Under the pieces are notes generated by a model, which was not told where the DNA came from, searched no databases, and worked only from the letters and a program-made list of their open reading frames with translations. This document shows positions 15,952 to 24,721 of a stretch of DNA of 38,668 nt, piece by piece (within the stretch, counting starts at the first letter, position 1; each line of letters starts with the position of its first letter). Made by a program: the position numbers and the translations under genes. The stretch covers positions 1 to 38,668 of the forward strand of contig JAJPJA010000044.1 of assembly GCA_021324455.1 (NCBI GenBank), written 5' to 3'. Source of the DNA: Pseudomonadota bacterium. GTDB lineage: Bacteria > Desulfobacterota > Binatia > Binatales > Binataceae.

Positions 15952-16944
15952 TCACTGCTGAAGTTCTTCGCGGATCGAATAGATTTTCTGGCGCGCCTCG
16001 GAGATATAGGCGTCCAGATTGCGGCGGCTGTTGGCGAAGATGCCGTCGGGCGCGCCGTCCAGCACGATCAGGGGCTTGAGCATGGCCGCCTTGCCGAGCG
16101 GATCGATCGCCTCGTCGAACAAGGTCGCGAGTACGGGCTTGGTGCGCAGAGGCTGGTAATATTCGCGCTTTACCGCCTGCATCATGTAGTACATGACGTG
16201 CGCGTAGCCCTGCGCTTGGTAGAAGTAATTGTCCACCGTCCACGGACGCACCGGCCGTCCATCGTCGGTGCGGGTGCGGTAGAGATTGGCATGGGCGTCT
16301 CCCAGCAGATCGCTCCAGGCCTGCATCAGGCGGATCAGTTCGACATTGCGCTGGTTGAGTTCGCGCGAGGTCGGGGGCTTGGCATGCAGTCCGGCGACGT
16401 AGGCGCGCAGATGTTTGACGCCGCTGCGGTACTTGGTTTCCGCCGCCGGCAGCATCCACCGGTAGGGATCGTTGCGGAAGTCGGTGTCGGCCAGAATCAG
16501 GTTCTGATCGTATTCATTGGAGGAAATCTTGGTCAGGTGATCCTTGAACACGCGGCAGGTTTCGCGCAGGGCAATTAAAATTCCTATCTGGCGATAAGCG
16601 TTGTTGTCCGCCATCACCCTGGGGCCCCATAGAATAAAATCGTTGGGTCGCCATCCGAAGCCCCCGTTTAATTCATGCTGCATGATCTCCGCCATGGTGG
16701 TGGCGTAGATCTCACCGGGAACGAAGGGTCTGGATGGAGGAAACGCCTGGTCGATGTTGAAGTTCAGGCGGTCGTGGCTTTTCTGGCCGAAATGCAGGCC
16801 CAGGATGATCCCGCCCCACGCGATCAAAATGATCGCCGCGACAAGGACAACCCTTGATTCCAGCGCCGGATGGCGCGCGCGTTTTGGCGCGGGCGGCGGT
16901 GCCGGTTGAGCCTCAGCCGCCGCTTCGGGTGTTGACGAGGACAT
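15952..16944 (-). CDS. DUF2333 family inner-membrane protein
   Basis: The 330-residue protein has a Pro/Ala-rich cytoplasmic N-terminus of about 30 residues and one membrane span near 31-52 (VVLVAAIILIAWGGIILGL). The periplasmic domain has family features: GGFGWRPNDFILWGPRVMAD, then RQIGILIALRETCRVFKDHL, and AAETKYRSGVKHLRAYVAGL. DUF2333 proteins are found across Gram-negative bacteria and have no assigned function. The C-terminal third is helical and ends in ARQKIYSIREELQQ. The gene has its own 5' spacing of 120 bases from the carboxypeptidase gene. The conserved acidic and aromatic residues suggest an envelope role, but nothing in the context shows which. Confidence 0.85.
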   Translation of the reverse strand: MSSSTPEAAAEAQPAPPPAPKRARHPALESRVVLVAAIILIAWGGIILGLHFGQKSHDRLNFNIDQAFPPSRPFVPGEIYATTMAEIMQHELNGGFGWRPNDFILWGPRVMADNNAYRQIGILIALRETCRVFKDHLTKISSNEYDQNLILADTDFRNDPYRWMLPAAETKYRSGVKHLRAYVAGLHAKPPTSRELNQRNVELIRLMQAWSDLLGDAHANLYRTRTDDGRPVRPWTVDNYFYQAQGYAHVMYYMMQAVKREYYQPLRTKPVLATLFDEAIDPLGKAAMLKPLIVLDGAPDGIFANSRRNLDAYISEARQKIYSIREELQQ

Positions 16945-17002
16945 ACCTGACCAAGGCTATATCAGGGGGCCGGGCGTTGCGACCGAAAAAGCCCGGGATT
17001 GA

Positions 17003-17032
17003 CCGGCGGGACGCTGCCCCTCCCGCTGCCGG
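17003..17032 (-). terminator. Possible terminator downstream of the D,D-carboxypeptidase gene
   Basis: CCGGCGGGA (17003-17011) pairs with TCCCG (17021-17025) and CCGG (17029-17032), a 9-bp stem with a 3-base bulge. On the minus strand it lies about 33 bases after the stop of the gene at 17065 and is followed some 11 bases later by CTTTTTC. The spacing to the T run is longer than ideal. Confidence 0.35.
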
Positions 17033-17064
17033 AAGGGAAAGCCGGAGGGCGCCCAAAGGTTCGC

Positions 17065-18285
17065 TCACAGTCTGCCCATCAGGCGGGAGAGCAGGCCGCC
17101 CTCGGGGATGGCGGCGGGGGCGACGAGGGGGGCGGTGCCGGCGGGCTGGCCGTCCACCATCACGACGCCCTTGCCGATCTGCTGGCCGGCGCTGATGGGC
17201 GCCCTCACCGTGGGCGGCAGGTCATACGCGACCTTGATGTCCTTCTGCCCGTGCTGCATGAACACGCGGAGGTCCCCGCCCCATACCGGCTTGAATTGCG
17301 AGGACGCGCCGCCCGCGACGCTCACCGTCTGGTTGATGGGAGCGCCTTTTTTAGCCACCGGGTCCAGGTAGTAATTCATGAAGCCCTGCGACAGCAGGGT
17401 GGCGGCGGCATCGAAATTCTGCTGTTTGCGCGGCGAGCCCATCACCACCGCAATCAGGCGCATCCCGCTGCGCCTGGCGGTCGCGGTGACATTGAATCCC
17501 GCCTTGACATAAAAGCCGGTCTTCAGACCGTCGCAGCCGCGATAGGTCCTGACCAGATGATTGGTGTTGCGCAATTCGAAAGTTCCGTTGCGAAAACCGC
17601 AGCTGTCGATCGACGACCAGCGCAGGACGTCGGGATACTTGATGAGTTCGCGCGCAAGCACAGCCGTATCGTAGGCGCTGCTGACGTCGGGCTGTTCGCC
17701 GGGCGCGGGAGGAAGCCCATGCGGCGAGTAGTAGTGCGTATCGTTCATACCAAGTTCGCGCGCGCGCCGATTCATCATTGCGACGAATGCCGGTCCGGAA
17801 CCCGCGATGTATTCCGCCATCGCCATCGAGGCGTCGTTGGCGGAATGCACCACCACCGCTTTCATCATGTCGTCGACGGAGAAGGTTTCTCCCTCTTTGA
17901 GATAAACCTGCGAGCCGCCCATCTTCGACGCCAGGGCCGAAGTGGAGACCTGGTCGGTGAGCTTCAGGCTGCCGTCGTGCAGTTTCTCGGCGACGATCAG
18001 CATCAGCATCATCTTGGTCATCGAGGCGAGCGGCCACGGCTTATGCATATCCTTCTGGAAGATGACGCGGCCGGTGGTTTGCTCCATCAGGCAGGCGGCA
18101 GCGTAGGGCTGGTTGAGCGACGAATTGCCGGCCGCTTCAGCGCTCTCTTCGGTCAATGACGCGCGGTGCGGCCGGGGCTGCGAGTGACGGCGGGCCGACG
18201 CGCTGCCCGCGGCGGCAAGCATCGCCCCCGCGGCAATCGCCAGACAAATCGAAAAGACGCCTGCTTGCCGACACCGCGGCCTCAT
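17065..18285 (-). CDS. dacC: D-alanyl-D-alanine carboxypeptidase (low-molecular-weight PBP5/6 type)
   Basis: This periplasmic serine peptidase trims the terminal D-Ala from peptidoglycan stem peptides. The 406-residue precursor has a signal peptide (about 1-31, ending GSASA before RRHS). The three penicillin-binding motifs are intact: SMTK with Ser88 and Lys91, SAN at 148-150 and KTG at 255-257. A C-terminal PBP5-like beta domain follows from about 310 (VSVAGGASSQFKPVWGGDLR). The very C-terminus (PEGGLLSRLMGRL) is an amphipathic helix, the usual membrane anchor of this group. GGAGGTG sits about 7 bases before the ATG, and a good sigma-70-like promoter lies at 18364-18393. The symbol is by analogy, since dacA and dacC cannot be separated from sequence alone. 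Confidence 0.93.
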   Translation of the reverse strand: MRPRCRQAGVFSICLAIAAGAMLAAAGSASARRHSQPRPHRASLTEESAEAAGNSSLNQPYAAACLMEQTTGRVIFQKDMHKPWPLASMTKMMLMLIVAEKLHDGSLKLTDQVSTSALASKMGGSQVYLKEGETFSVDDMMKAVVVHSANDASMAMAEYIAGSGPAFVAMMNRRARELGMNDTHYYSPHGLPPAPGEQPDVSSAYDTAVLARELIKYPDVLRWSSIDSCGFRNGTFELRNTNHLVRTYRGCDGLKTGFYVKAGFNVTATARRSGMRLIAVVMGSPRKQQNFDAAATLLSQGFMNYYLDPVAKKGAPINQTVSVAGGASSQFKPVWGGDLRVFMQHGQKDIKVAYDLPPTVRAPISAGQQIGKGVVMVDGQPAGTAPLVAPAAIPEGGLLSRLMGRL

Positions 18286-18363
18286 CGTAATCCACCTCCA
18301 TCATGTCGCGGGAGCGCCGCCCGCGGCCCCTATCGCAGGTCAAAACCGGTTGGCGCGGATAAA

Positions 18364-18393
18364 ATTATCGGCGCGATTGGGCGGCTTGCGCAA
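18364..18393 (-). promoter_or_regulatory. Candidate sigma-70-type promoter of the carboxypeptidase gene
   Basis: On the minus strand TTGCGC (18388-18393) and GATAAT (18364-18369) are separated by 18 bases, matching four and five of six consensus positions. The start would fall near 18357, about 70 bases before the ATG at 18285. This is one of the few AT-rich patches in the area. Confidence 0.5.
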
Positions 18394-18459
18394 TAGCGTG
18401 CGCGCCAGGAATCAACAATGGAGGGAATTCGATGAACGGCTGCGAAGGACCTGCGATAT

Positions 18460-19347
18460 TCACTGAATCTGATAACTCAGATCCACCGGCCGGCCATGGC
18501 GCATCACGGTGATCGACAGCGAACTGGCGTTGCGCAGGCTGTTGAGCAAGGCAATCGCCTGGGTCGGATCGTTCAGTTCCTGTCCGCCCACCGCGGTGAC
18601 CACGTCGCCGTTGCGCAAACCCATCTGCGAGAACAGCGAGCCGGGCACCACTTCGGAAAGCCGGAAGCCGTCGGTCTTGCCGTCCTCAATGTTGGGTATC
18701 GCCCGCATCTGGGTGAAAAGCTGACCCATGTTTTGCAGGTTGTGTTCCACCGAACTGCGCTGCACCACGAACTGATTGGGACCCACGCGCTGTACGTCGC
18801 GGCCGCCTTCGGGCGGGGTGGCGGCAATCATCGGCACCGGCTGCGGCACCGCCGGACCCGGCGAGCCGGCGTCCTGATCGGCCGGCATCTCCAGCGTTAC
18901 CTGGGCGCCGTTGTGATTGATCACCACGCGGCTCTTTTCGACCGAGAGCAGTTCTCCGGCGTCGGGAATCTGATCGCCCTGGCGGTAGATTTCCTGGTCG
19001 TGCGTGTTCTGATCCTCGAACACGGCAAACGGCCGCGTCCAGCTCAGATGAGAGGTGCCCACCAGCTTGATGTGCAGGTCGGCGGCCGGAGGTGGAGGCG
19101 GCAGCGCCGGCGCCGCGAGCTGCGGCTTGACGGCGTTGAAGATGTCGCGATCCACGATGATGTCGTAAGCGGCGCGGGTGAGCGGCTGCGGCTGGCGCGC
19201 AATGGCCATAACCCTCGGCGCCGGCGGCACCACGGTCAGGCGGCGCGCGATCAAGTCGTTGACCGCACGCGCCGCAAAATAGGCGCATCCCGCGAGCAGC
19301 AGAAAATTCAGCGCGACGACGTATCTTTCGGACAAAACCAGACGCAT
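18460..19347 (-). CDS. gspC: GspC-like type II secretion protein with PDZ domain
   Basis: The 295-residue protein has the GspC plan. A short cytoplasmic start and one membrane span come first (about 9-30, VVALNFLLLAGCAYFAARAV). The periplasmic homology region follows, with DIIVDRDIFNAVKPQ and DLHIKLVGTSHLSWTRPFAV and then QEIYRQGDQIPDAGELLSVE. A Pro-rich linker leads to a C-terminal PDZ domain (about 215-293, VVPGSLFSQMGLRNGDVVTA). GspC links the inner-membrane platform to the secretin GspD. No other gsp gene is present in the window, and the gene directly follows gshA (TAA immediately followed by ATG). It could be a displaced member of a type II system or a stand-alone PDZ protein. Confidence 0.88.
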   Translation of the reverse strand: MRLVLSERYVVALNFLLLAGCAYFAARAVNDLIARRLTVVPPAPRVMAIARQPQPLTRAAYDIIVDRDIFNAVKPQLAAPALPPPPPAADLHIKLVGTSHLSWTRPFAVFEDQNTHDQEIYRQGDQIPDAGELLSVEKSRVVINHNGAQVTLEMPADQDAGSPGPAVPQPVPMIAATPPEGGRDVQRVGPNQFVVQRSSVEHNLQNMGQLFTQMRAIPNIEDGKTDGFRLSEVVPGSLFSQMGLRNGDVVTAVGGQELNDPTQAIALLNSLRNASSLSITVMRHGRPVDLSYQIQ

Positions 19348-20712
19348 TTAGATGATGCCTTCAGCCGCGTAAGAAAGCCCGGCCACCAGCCGGCTCATAT
19401 CGTAGTTCCACGGACCCTTCCAGCGGGCGACCACGACGTTGGCATGATTATAGCCCCCGCGTACCTGGTCGAACAGCCGGGCCAGATAGATCGATTCGTC
19501 GTCGCCGCGTTCGTTCACGGCATGCTGGCGCGCCAGCCCCGCCATCGCAATCTGGACCAATTCGACCGCGAGTTCCTTGAGCTTGAGGCGGCCAACCGGC
19601 GCCTCCAGACCCATCCTGGTTGCCAGGCCGCCCAGCCTGACCCGTTCCGCGTAGCTCCATCGCTTGACCAGATCCCAGGCCCCCAGCAGGCAGTCCGAAT
19701 CGTACAGGATGCCTTTGCACAGCGCCGGCAGCGCCAGCATCATCGCGGGCGGCTGGCTGTCGGCGGATCGGATCTCGATGTACTTCTTGAGCCTGACTTC
19801 GGTGAAAATCGTGGTCAGATGATTGCCCCAGTCCTCCAGCGTCGCGCGCTCCCGTCCGTGCCCGCGATCCATGAACTGGCGGAAAGTAAGCCCGGGCGGC
19901 CGCGTCAGGTCGATGTAGTGATGGCCGCGGATGAGAAAATACATCGGGACATCAAGGGCATACTCGGTGTAGTCCTCGAACCCGGCGCCGTCATTGAACA
20001 CGAAGGGCGGAATACCGCAGCGGTCGGGGTCGGTGTCGCTCCAGATGTGGGCGCGGAAGGTCAGGTAGCCGTTGAGGTCGCCGTCGCTCAGGGGCGAGTT
20101 GCCGAAGATGGCGTAGAGCAGGGGCGTCAAGGCGAAGCTCACGCGCAGCTTTCTCATGGCGTCGGCTTCGTCGCCGTAGTCGAGATTGGCCTGCACGCCG
20201 GCGGTCTGTTTCATCATCCGCTGTCCCAGACGGCCCTTGCGCGCCATGTAAGGGAACATGATGCGGTAGCGCGCCTTGGGCAGCAGTTCGATCTGGTCCA
20301 GCTTGCTCGCCGGCTGCATCCCCAACGCCAGCACCGCCACGTCCAGGCCGCGGGTCACTTCGATCAGCTCCTCGACATGGCGCGTGAATTCGCGATGGGC
20401 GCAGTGGATATCGGGGCATTGCTCGCCCGACAATTCGATCTGGCCGCCCGGCTCCAGCGTGATCGAAGAAGCAGGCCCCTTGAGCGCGATGATCCGTCCT
20501 TCCTCGTCCTGGGGTTCGTAGCCGTAGCGATCGGCAAGCGCGCGCAGGATTGCCTCGACGCCGCGCGGTCCGGAAAAGGGGATAGCCCGGCCGCTGCGGG
20601 CGTCAACCGCGACCTTTTCGTATTCGGTGCCGATGCGCCACTGGTCGCGCGGCTTGGAGCCGCTCCGAAAATATTCGAGCAGTTCCTCTTTGCTGCGGAT
20701 TTCGTCGCTCAT
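19348..20712 (-). CDS. gshA: Glutamate-cysteine ligase, class II (plant/alphaproteobacterial type)
   Basis: This enzyme makes gamma-glutamylcysteine from glutamate, cysteine and ATP, the first step of glutathione synthesis. The 454-residue protein matches the GCS2 family: WRIGTEYEKVAVD near residue 27, FSGPRGVEAILRAL near 48, SITLEPGGQIELSGEQ near 84, then MKQTAGVQANLDYGDEADAM and YIEIRSADSQPP in the catalytic core. I chose the ATG at 20712 (MSDEIRSKEELLEYFRSG), which matches the family start; the frame extends to 20877 but the extra 55 residues look non-coding and overlap glpK. The Shine-Dalgarno is weak. It is co-directional with gspC with no gap. No glutathione synthetase gene is in view. 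Confidence 0.93.
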   Translation of the reverse strand: MSDEIRSKEELLEYFRSGSKPRDQWRIGTEYEKVAVDARSGRAIPFSGPRGVEAILRALADRYGYEPQDEEGRIIALKGPASSITLEPGGQIELSGEQCPDIHCAHREFTRHVEELIEVTRGLDVAVLALGMQPASKLDQIELLPKARYRIMFPYMARKGRLGQRMMKQTAGVQANLDYGDEADAMRKLRVSFALTPLLYAIFGNSPLSDGDLNGYLTFRAHIWSDTDPDRCGIPPFVFNDGAGFEDYTEYALDVPMYFLIRGHHYIDLTRPPGLTFRQFMDRGHGRERATLEDWGNHLTTIFTEVRLKKYIEIRSADSQPPAMMLALPALCKGILYDSDCLLGAWDLVKRWSYAERVRLGGLATRMGLEAPVGRLKLKELAVELVQIAMAGLARQHAVNERGDDESIYLARLFDQVRGGYNHANVVVARWKGPWNYDMSRLVAGLSYAAEGII

Positions 20713-20840
20713 CGCGTGCCACTCACACCCGGCGGTGAGATGCGGCCTATCATGGCCATGGCCAACGCTCAACGCAAGCCGCATTCCGGTTTGCGCCCAA
20801 CCCCGCGCTTGGGTTGATTTAACTGCGCAAGGAGAGGCCG

Positions 20841-22343
20841 ATGGCGCGACTGGTGCTGGCGATAGATCAGGGAACAACCGGAACCACGGTGCTGGCAGTC
20901 GATGGCGAAGGACAGGTCCGCGGGCGGGCTTACGCCGAGATCCGGCAGTACTTCCCGCGTCCCGGATGGGTGGAGCACGACCCGGAGGAAATCTATCAGT
21001 CGGTGATTGCGCTGGGCCGGCGCGCGCTGCGGGCGGCGCGCGCCGATGCCGCAGAGGTTGCCGCGCTGGGCATTACCAACCAGCGCGAGACGTTCGTGGT
21101 CTGGGAGCGCGCCGGCGGCCGTCCGATTCACAACGCGATTGTCTGGCAATGCCGCCGCAGCAGCGAGATTTGCCGGCGCCTGCGCCATCGCGAAGCCGAC
21201 ATCGCGCGGCGCACCGGTCTGGTGGTCGATCCGTATTTCTCCGCCTCCAAGCTCAAATGGCTGCTCGATTCCGATCGCGCGCTGCGCCGGCGCGCCGCCC
21301 GCGGCGAGTTATGCTTCGGCACTATCGACAGCTGGCTCATCTACAAATTGTCGCAGGGGCAGGCGCATGTGACGGATTTCACCAACGCGTCGCGCACGAT
21401 GCTGTTCAATCTGCGTGCGCGGCAATGGGACCCCGCGATGCTGGATCTGTTCGGCGTCGCGCCGCAAATGCTGCCGCAGGCGGTCAGTTCGCGCGGTCCG
21501 CTGGCCGAGGCCGCGGCGGGCACCATCGGTCCGCGTCCGATTCCGATCGGCGCCGCGATCGGCGATCAGCAAGCCGCGTTGTATGGGCAGGGCGCGGTCC
21601 AGTCCGGGCTGGCCAAAATCACCTACGGAACCGGCGCGTTTCTGCTGATGCATACGGGCGGCAGCGTGATTCGCTCCAAAAATCGCCTGCTGGCCACGGC
21701 GGCGCTGGGACCCGAAGGCGAGCCGGCCTACGCGCTGGAAGGTGCGATTTTCGTCGCCGGAGCCGTGGTCCAGTGGCTGCGCGACGGTCTCGGCATTATC
21801 CGCTCCGCCGCCGAAACGGCGGAGTTGGCCCGCCAAGCCGATCCGCACAGCGGGGTTTACCTCGTGCCGGCATTCGTGGGCATGGGCGCGCCATGGTGGG
21901 ACGCCGGCGCGCGCGGCGCGATTGTGGGTATCACTCGCGGCACTTCGGCGGCGGACATCGCGCGCGCCGCCCTGGACAGTATCGCCTACCAGGCTTATGA
22001 CGTTGCCGCCGCGATGCAGCGCGACGCGGGCAACGCCATCGGGGAACTGCGCGCCGACGGCGGCGCCGCCGCCAATGACTACCTGATGCAGTTCCAGGCC
22101 GACCTTCTGGCGCGTCCGGTCCGGCGGGCGGCGATACTTGAAACCACCGCGCTGGGCGCCGCGATGCTGGCCGGGCTGGCGTGCGGAATCTGGCGGTCGC
22201 CCGCGCAGTTGGCGCGGCTCACAGGAGCGGGCCGCGTGTTCAAACCGAAAATGGCGGCTCAGCGGCGCGCATCCTTGCTGCGCGGATGGCGCGCGGCGGT
22301 GGCGCGCGTCCTCACTAATCAAACCGCCGCAGCAAGGTCATAG
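20841..22343 (+). CDS. glpK: Glycerol kinase
   Basis: The protein phosphorylates glycerol to sn-glycerol 3-phosphate with ATP. It is 500 residues, the normal length for this FGGY-family enzyme. Diagnostic sequence includes LAIDQGTTGTTVLAVDGEG at the N-terminus, GITNQRETFVVWERAGG with the Arg-Glu pair that binds glycerol, and IGDQQAALYGQG with the catalytic Asp and its Gln neighbour. GTGAFLLMHTG is the phosphate-binding loop, and ETTALGAAMLAGLACGIW lies near the C-terminus. AAGGAGAGG precedes the ATG. It diverges from gshA across 128 bases. No glycerol facilitator, GlpD or regulator gene is adjacent. The last 6 bases overlap the 3' end of the convergent gene at 22338. Confidence 0.95.
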   Translation: MARLVLAIDQGTTGTTVLAVDGEGQVRGRAYAEIRQYFPRPGWVEHDPEEIYQSVIALGRRALRAARADAAEVAALGITNQRETFVVWERAGGRPIHNAIVWQCRRSSEICRRLRHREADIARRTGLVVDPYFSASKLKWLLDSDRALRRRAARGELCFGTIDSWLIYKLSQGQAHVTDFTNASRTMLFNLRARQWDPAMLDLFGVAPQMLPQAVSSRGPLAEAAAGTIGPRPIPIGAAIGDQQAALYGQGAVQSGLAKITYGTGAFLLMHTGGSVIRSKNRLLATAALGPEGEPAYALEGAIFVAGAVVQWLRDGLGIIRSAAETAELARQADPHSGVYLVPAFVGMGAPWWDAGARGAIVGITRGTSAADIARAALDSIAYQAYDVAAAMQRDAGNAIGELRADGGAAANDYLMQFQADLLARPVRRAAILETTALGAAMLAGLACGIWRSPAQLARLTGAGRVFKPKMAAQRRASLLRGWRAAVARVLTNQTAAARS

Positions 22344-22604
22344 CGGCTTTATTCTGGTCACCACCAAGCCCTTGGAACTCCAGCCGACGTCGAAGCCGAC
22401 CCTGTCCCCGACGTGCAGCAGGTCCAGTCCGGGTGCGCGGCCTCCGAGCGGCGCGCCGCTGACTTCAACGAAGGGAAACTGGAAGGGGATTTCGCGGCCG
22501 CTATCGGATCGGATCCGGCCCCGCAGCGTTGCCCGATTGAGGCTGACAATCACGCCGCGATAGAAGTTGTCGGGAAAGCGTTCGTCGTATACGCCGCCGC
22601 TCAT
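22338..22604 (-). CDS. Small OB-fold (cold-shock-like) protein
   Basis: I assign this 88-residue protein to the OB/cold-shock-like fold by pattern only. YRGVIVSLNRATLRGRIRSD corresponds to the first strands, GREIPFQFPFVEVSG to the strand carrying the aromatic binding residues, and HVGDRVGFDVGWSSKGLVVT to the closing strands. The canonical RNP1 and RNP2 motifs of CspA are not intact, so this is not a standard cold-shock protein. The start at 22604 has GGGAG five bases before it; an in-frame TTG at 22622 would add six residues. It overlaps the glpK 3' end tail to tail. PilZ-like beta-barrel folds are an alternative. Confidence 0.6.
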   Translation of the reverse strand: MSGGVYDERFPDNFYRGVIVSLNRATLRGRIRSDSGREIPFQFPFVEVSGAPLGGRAPGLDLLHVGDRVGFDVGWSSKGLVVTRIKPL

Positions 22605-22689
22605 CTCAGCTCCCGCGCGCAAGGCAAATCATCGTGCCGCTGACACCGTCGTTTAGCATTATCCGCCGCTGAGCCAAAGGTTGCACGGT

Positions 22690-23526
22690 TCACAGCGGCA
22701 GGGCGGTGCGAAACAGGATGAAGCGGCCCATCAGTTCGCCCACCAGCACCGACATCACAGCGATGTAGAGCAGGCCGGTGGCCGCCATGGTCTGCGGAAT
22801 CTTGAGCGTCTGCCAGGTCATCCAGGCCAGCGCGATCGACGCGACCGGGCCTAAAATCAGGCGCATCACCAACAGGGTCCGATCGCTGTCGAACAGGGTT
22901 GCGACCGCCTGCGCGCAGGCATGCCCGCCCAACAGACCCATCATCCCGATCACAAAGAACAGCACGATCAGTTCGGCAATCAGCGCGAGCCCCAGCAGCC
23001 GCACGATCGAACGCAGGTAATCAACCGGCAGATTGGGATCGATCAGATACCAGTGCCCGAACAGCATCCCGCCGCTGGCCAGACCCAGGACGGCGGAGGA
23101 AAAAATCGCCGTCAGCGCGTATCCCGCCATCGGCAGCGGTCCGAACGCCGCCGGCTTCAGCGTAAGCGCGGTCGCGATAACCCCGGCCAATCCGATCAGC
23201 AGAGACAACAGATAGGATCGCGGGCGGAGCAGGCCGAGTTCGAGCCACAGAGTCAGCAGGTAAACGGCAACGCACAGGCAGAAGAGCAGCCAGATGGCGC
23301 TATCGATCCACAACGCGAGCGCGGTGGGCGCCTGCGGCTCGGCCGGCCGCCTGGCCAGCAGGGCAAAGCCGACCGCGGGCACCAGTCCGGCGCCGAGATA
23401 AACCGCGGCGCTGGATTTGTAAAATCCGCGTTCGACCTTGAAAAAGGGCGGTACGGCGATCGCCGCCATCCCGCCAAAGGCCAGTTCGGCGAAGACCAGT
23501 AAAAAACAGCTCGCGAATCTCGTCAC
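22690..23526 (-). CDS. Multi-pass membrane protein of unknown function
   Basis: This 278-residue integral membrane protein has about eight hydrophobic segments, the first at residues 5-25 (ASCFLLVFAELAFGGMAA). Notable sequence is a Gly/His-containing motif in a membrane-proximal stretch, GGMLFGHWYLIDPNLPVDYL (about residues 152-171), where a single His and Trp-Tyr could serve as ligand or lining residues. A second possible functional patch is GLLGGHACAQAVATL with His and Cys. It starts with GTG at 23526 without a clear Shine-Dalgarno. It resembles unassigned membrane proteins seen beside respiratory genes in soil bacteria, but I cannot tie it to a named family. Neighbours are the ArsA-like ATPase (180 bases upstream) and the OB-fold gene. 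Confidence 0.75.
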   Translation of the reverse strand: MTRFASCFLLVFAELAFGGMAAIAVPPFFKVERGFYKSSAAVYLGAGLVPAVGFALLARRPAEPQAPTALALWIDSAIWLLFCLCVAVYLLTLWLELGLLRPRSYLLSLLIGLAGVIATALTLKPAAFGPLPMAGYALTAIFSSAVLGLASGGMLFGHWYLIDPNLPVDYLRSIVRLLGLALIAELIVLFFVIGMMGLLGGHACAQAVATLFDSDRTLLVMRLILGPVASIALAWMTWQTLKIPQTMAATGLLYIAVMSVLVGELMGRFILFRTALPL

Positions 23527-23707
23527 GAGGCGATCTTATCGGCCGCGGATACGTCGGCCAACGGGGGTCAGGCCATCGGGCCTCCGGAGGAAAGCTTATG
23601 CCGCTAAAATAAACTCCAGCCCCACTGAGGCGCGGCCGGAATGGATCAGCGGCTGAAGGAGTTAACTCGATTGGGCGCGTGATTCTCTTTGCGCCTGCGC
23701 GCAGCGG

Positions 23708-24649
23708 CTACCTCGCCACCCAAGCGCGCGGTTCGTTGCTCAGTTCGGCGGCGACCCGGGCCATCAGGGCGGCGCCGGAGAAATCATTGAAGTCGCCCAG
23801 ACGGATGATGGGGCAGGGGATTTTCGATTGCAGCTGACGCACCGCGCGGCGCGACCTGGCGTCCTCGGCCAAGCCCGCCGCCGCCACCGCGCACAGATAA
23901 TCGGCATTGGCGCGGCGGCCGCGCATCGCGGAGGAATTCTTAAGCCGGGTCAGGTCGGCGGCGGTGAACCCGGCCGGATTGTGGCGATTGAGGAAAACCG
24001 CGGCGAGCGGAATTCCAAGCCTGGCCAGTTCCGCCGCCGTCTCCAGCGTCTCCGCAATCGCCAACGCCTCGGGCGTGGTGACCGCAACCACCGCGCATCG
24101 ATGCGGGTCGCGCAGCAGGGCGCCGATGTTGGCGGCTTCGCGTCCCACCAGGCTTTCGCCGAAAGTATCGCGCGCCGCAAACGGCATCCGCAGCAGATTC
24201 AGCGCGTGCCCGCTGGAGGGCGCGTCGAACACGATCAGGTCCCATCGGGGCCTGCCGTCATGACCGATTGCGGCTTCGTAATAGATTTTGCCCAGGACCA
24301 TCAGCTCGCGCAGGCCGGGCGCTGCCTGCACGAAATATTGATAGAGCTTGCTGGAAGCGACGGCGTGGAAAATCCTGGGCGCCGGAATCACCAGCCGCAG
24401 GTATTCCTCCAGCGCGCGGCTCCCTTCCACAACCATCGCGGAAAGCTCGGCAGAGACGGCAACCGGCGAGTAGGAAGCGCGCGAACCGAGCAGCGCCGCC
24501 AGGGGCGCGCGCTCGTCAGCCTCCATCGCCAGGGCCGGACCTTTGCGGCGCGACGCCAGCCATGCGACGGCGGCGCTGAGGGTGGTTTTGCCGACGCCGC
24601 CTTTGCCCAGCAGGATAAGGACGCGCCGGCGCAGCAGTTGATCCAGCAT
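23708..24649 (-). CDS. ArsA/GET3-family ATPase
   Basis: The 313-residue P-loop ATPase of the ArsA/Get3 class has the deviant Walker A GKGGVGKTT at 15-23, a switch II-like segment FDAPSSGHALNLLRMP, and AVTTPEALAIAETLETAAEL in the expected place for the helical subdomain. It is a single-domain protein, whereas ArsA proper has two halves, and it lacks the Cys triad that binds arsenite. It is therefore closer to the chaperone-like or mycobacterial BagA/BagB-type ATPases than to an arsenite pump subunit. No arsB or membrane-insertion partner is adjacent. In transcription order it follows fabH by 72 bases on the same strand, so it may be read from the fab transcript. Confidence 0.88.
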   Translation of the reverse strand: MLDQLLRRRVLILLGKGGVGKTTLSAAVAWLASRRKGPALAMEADERAPLAALLGSRASYSPVAVSAELSAMVVEGSRALEEYLRLVIPAPRIFHAVASSKLYQYFVQAAPGLRELMVLGKIYYEAAIGHDGRPRWDLIVFDAPSSGHALNLLRMPFAARDTFGESLVGREAANIGALLRDPHRCAVVAVTTPEALAIAETLETAAELARLGIPLAAVFLNRHNPAGFTAADLTRLKNSSAMRGRRANADYLCAVAAAGLAEDARSRRAVRQLQSKIPCPIIRLGDFNDFSGAALMARVAAELSNEPRAWVAR

Positions 24650-24721
24650 CGGCGGGCTTCAGCAATGGGGGCGCTGGTACAGGCCGGAAATCACACGATT
24701 TGGCCTCTGACCCGCGGCGTC

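Noticed and set aside
23586..23612. Four-codon minigene (ATG CCG CTA AAA TAA) behind a perfect GGAGG
   Set aside because: It is too short to judge and lies in a gap with no associated gene; chance is the simpler explanation.
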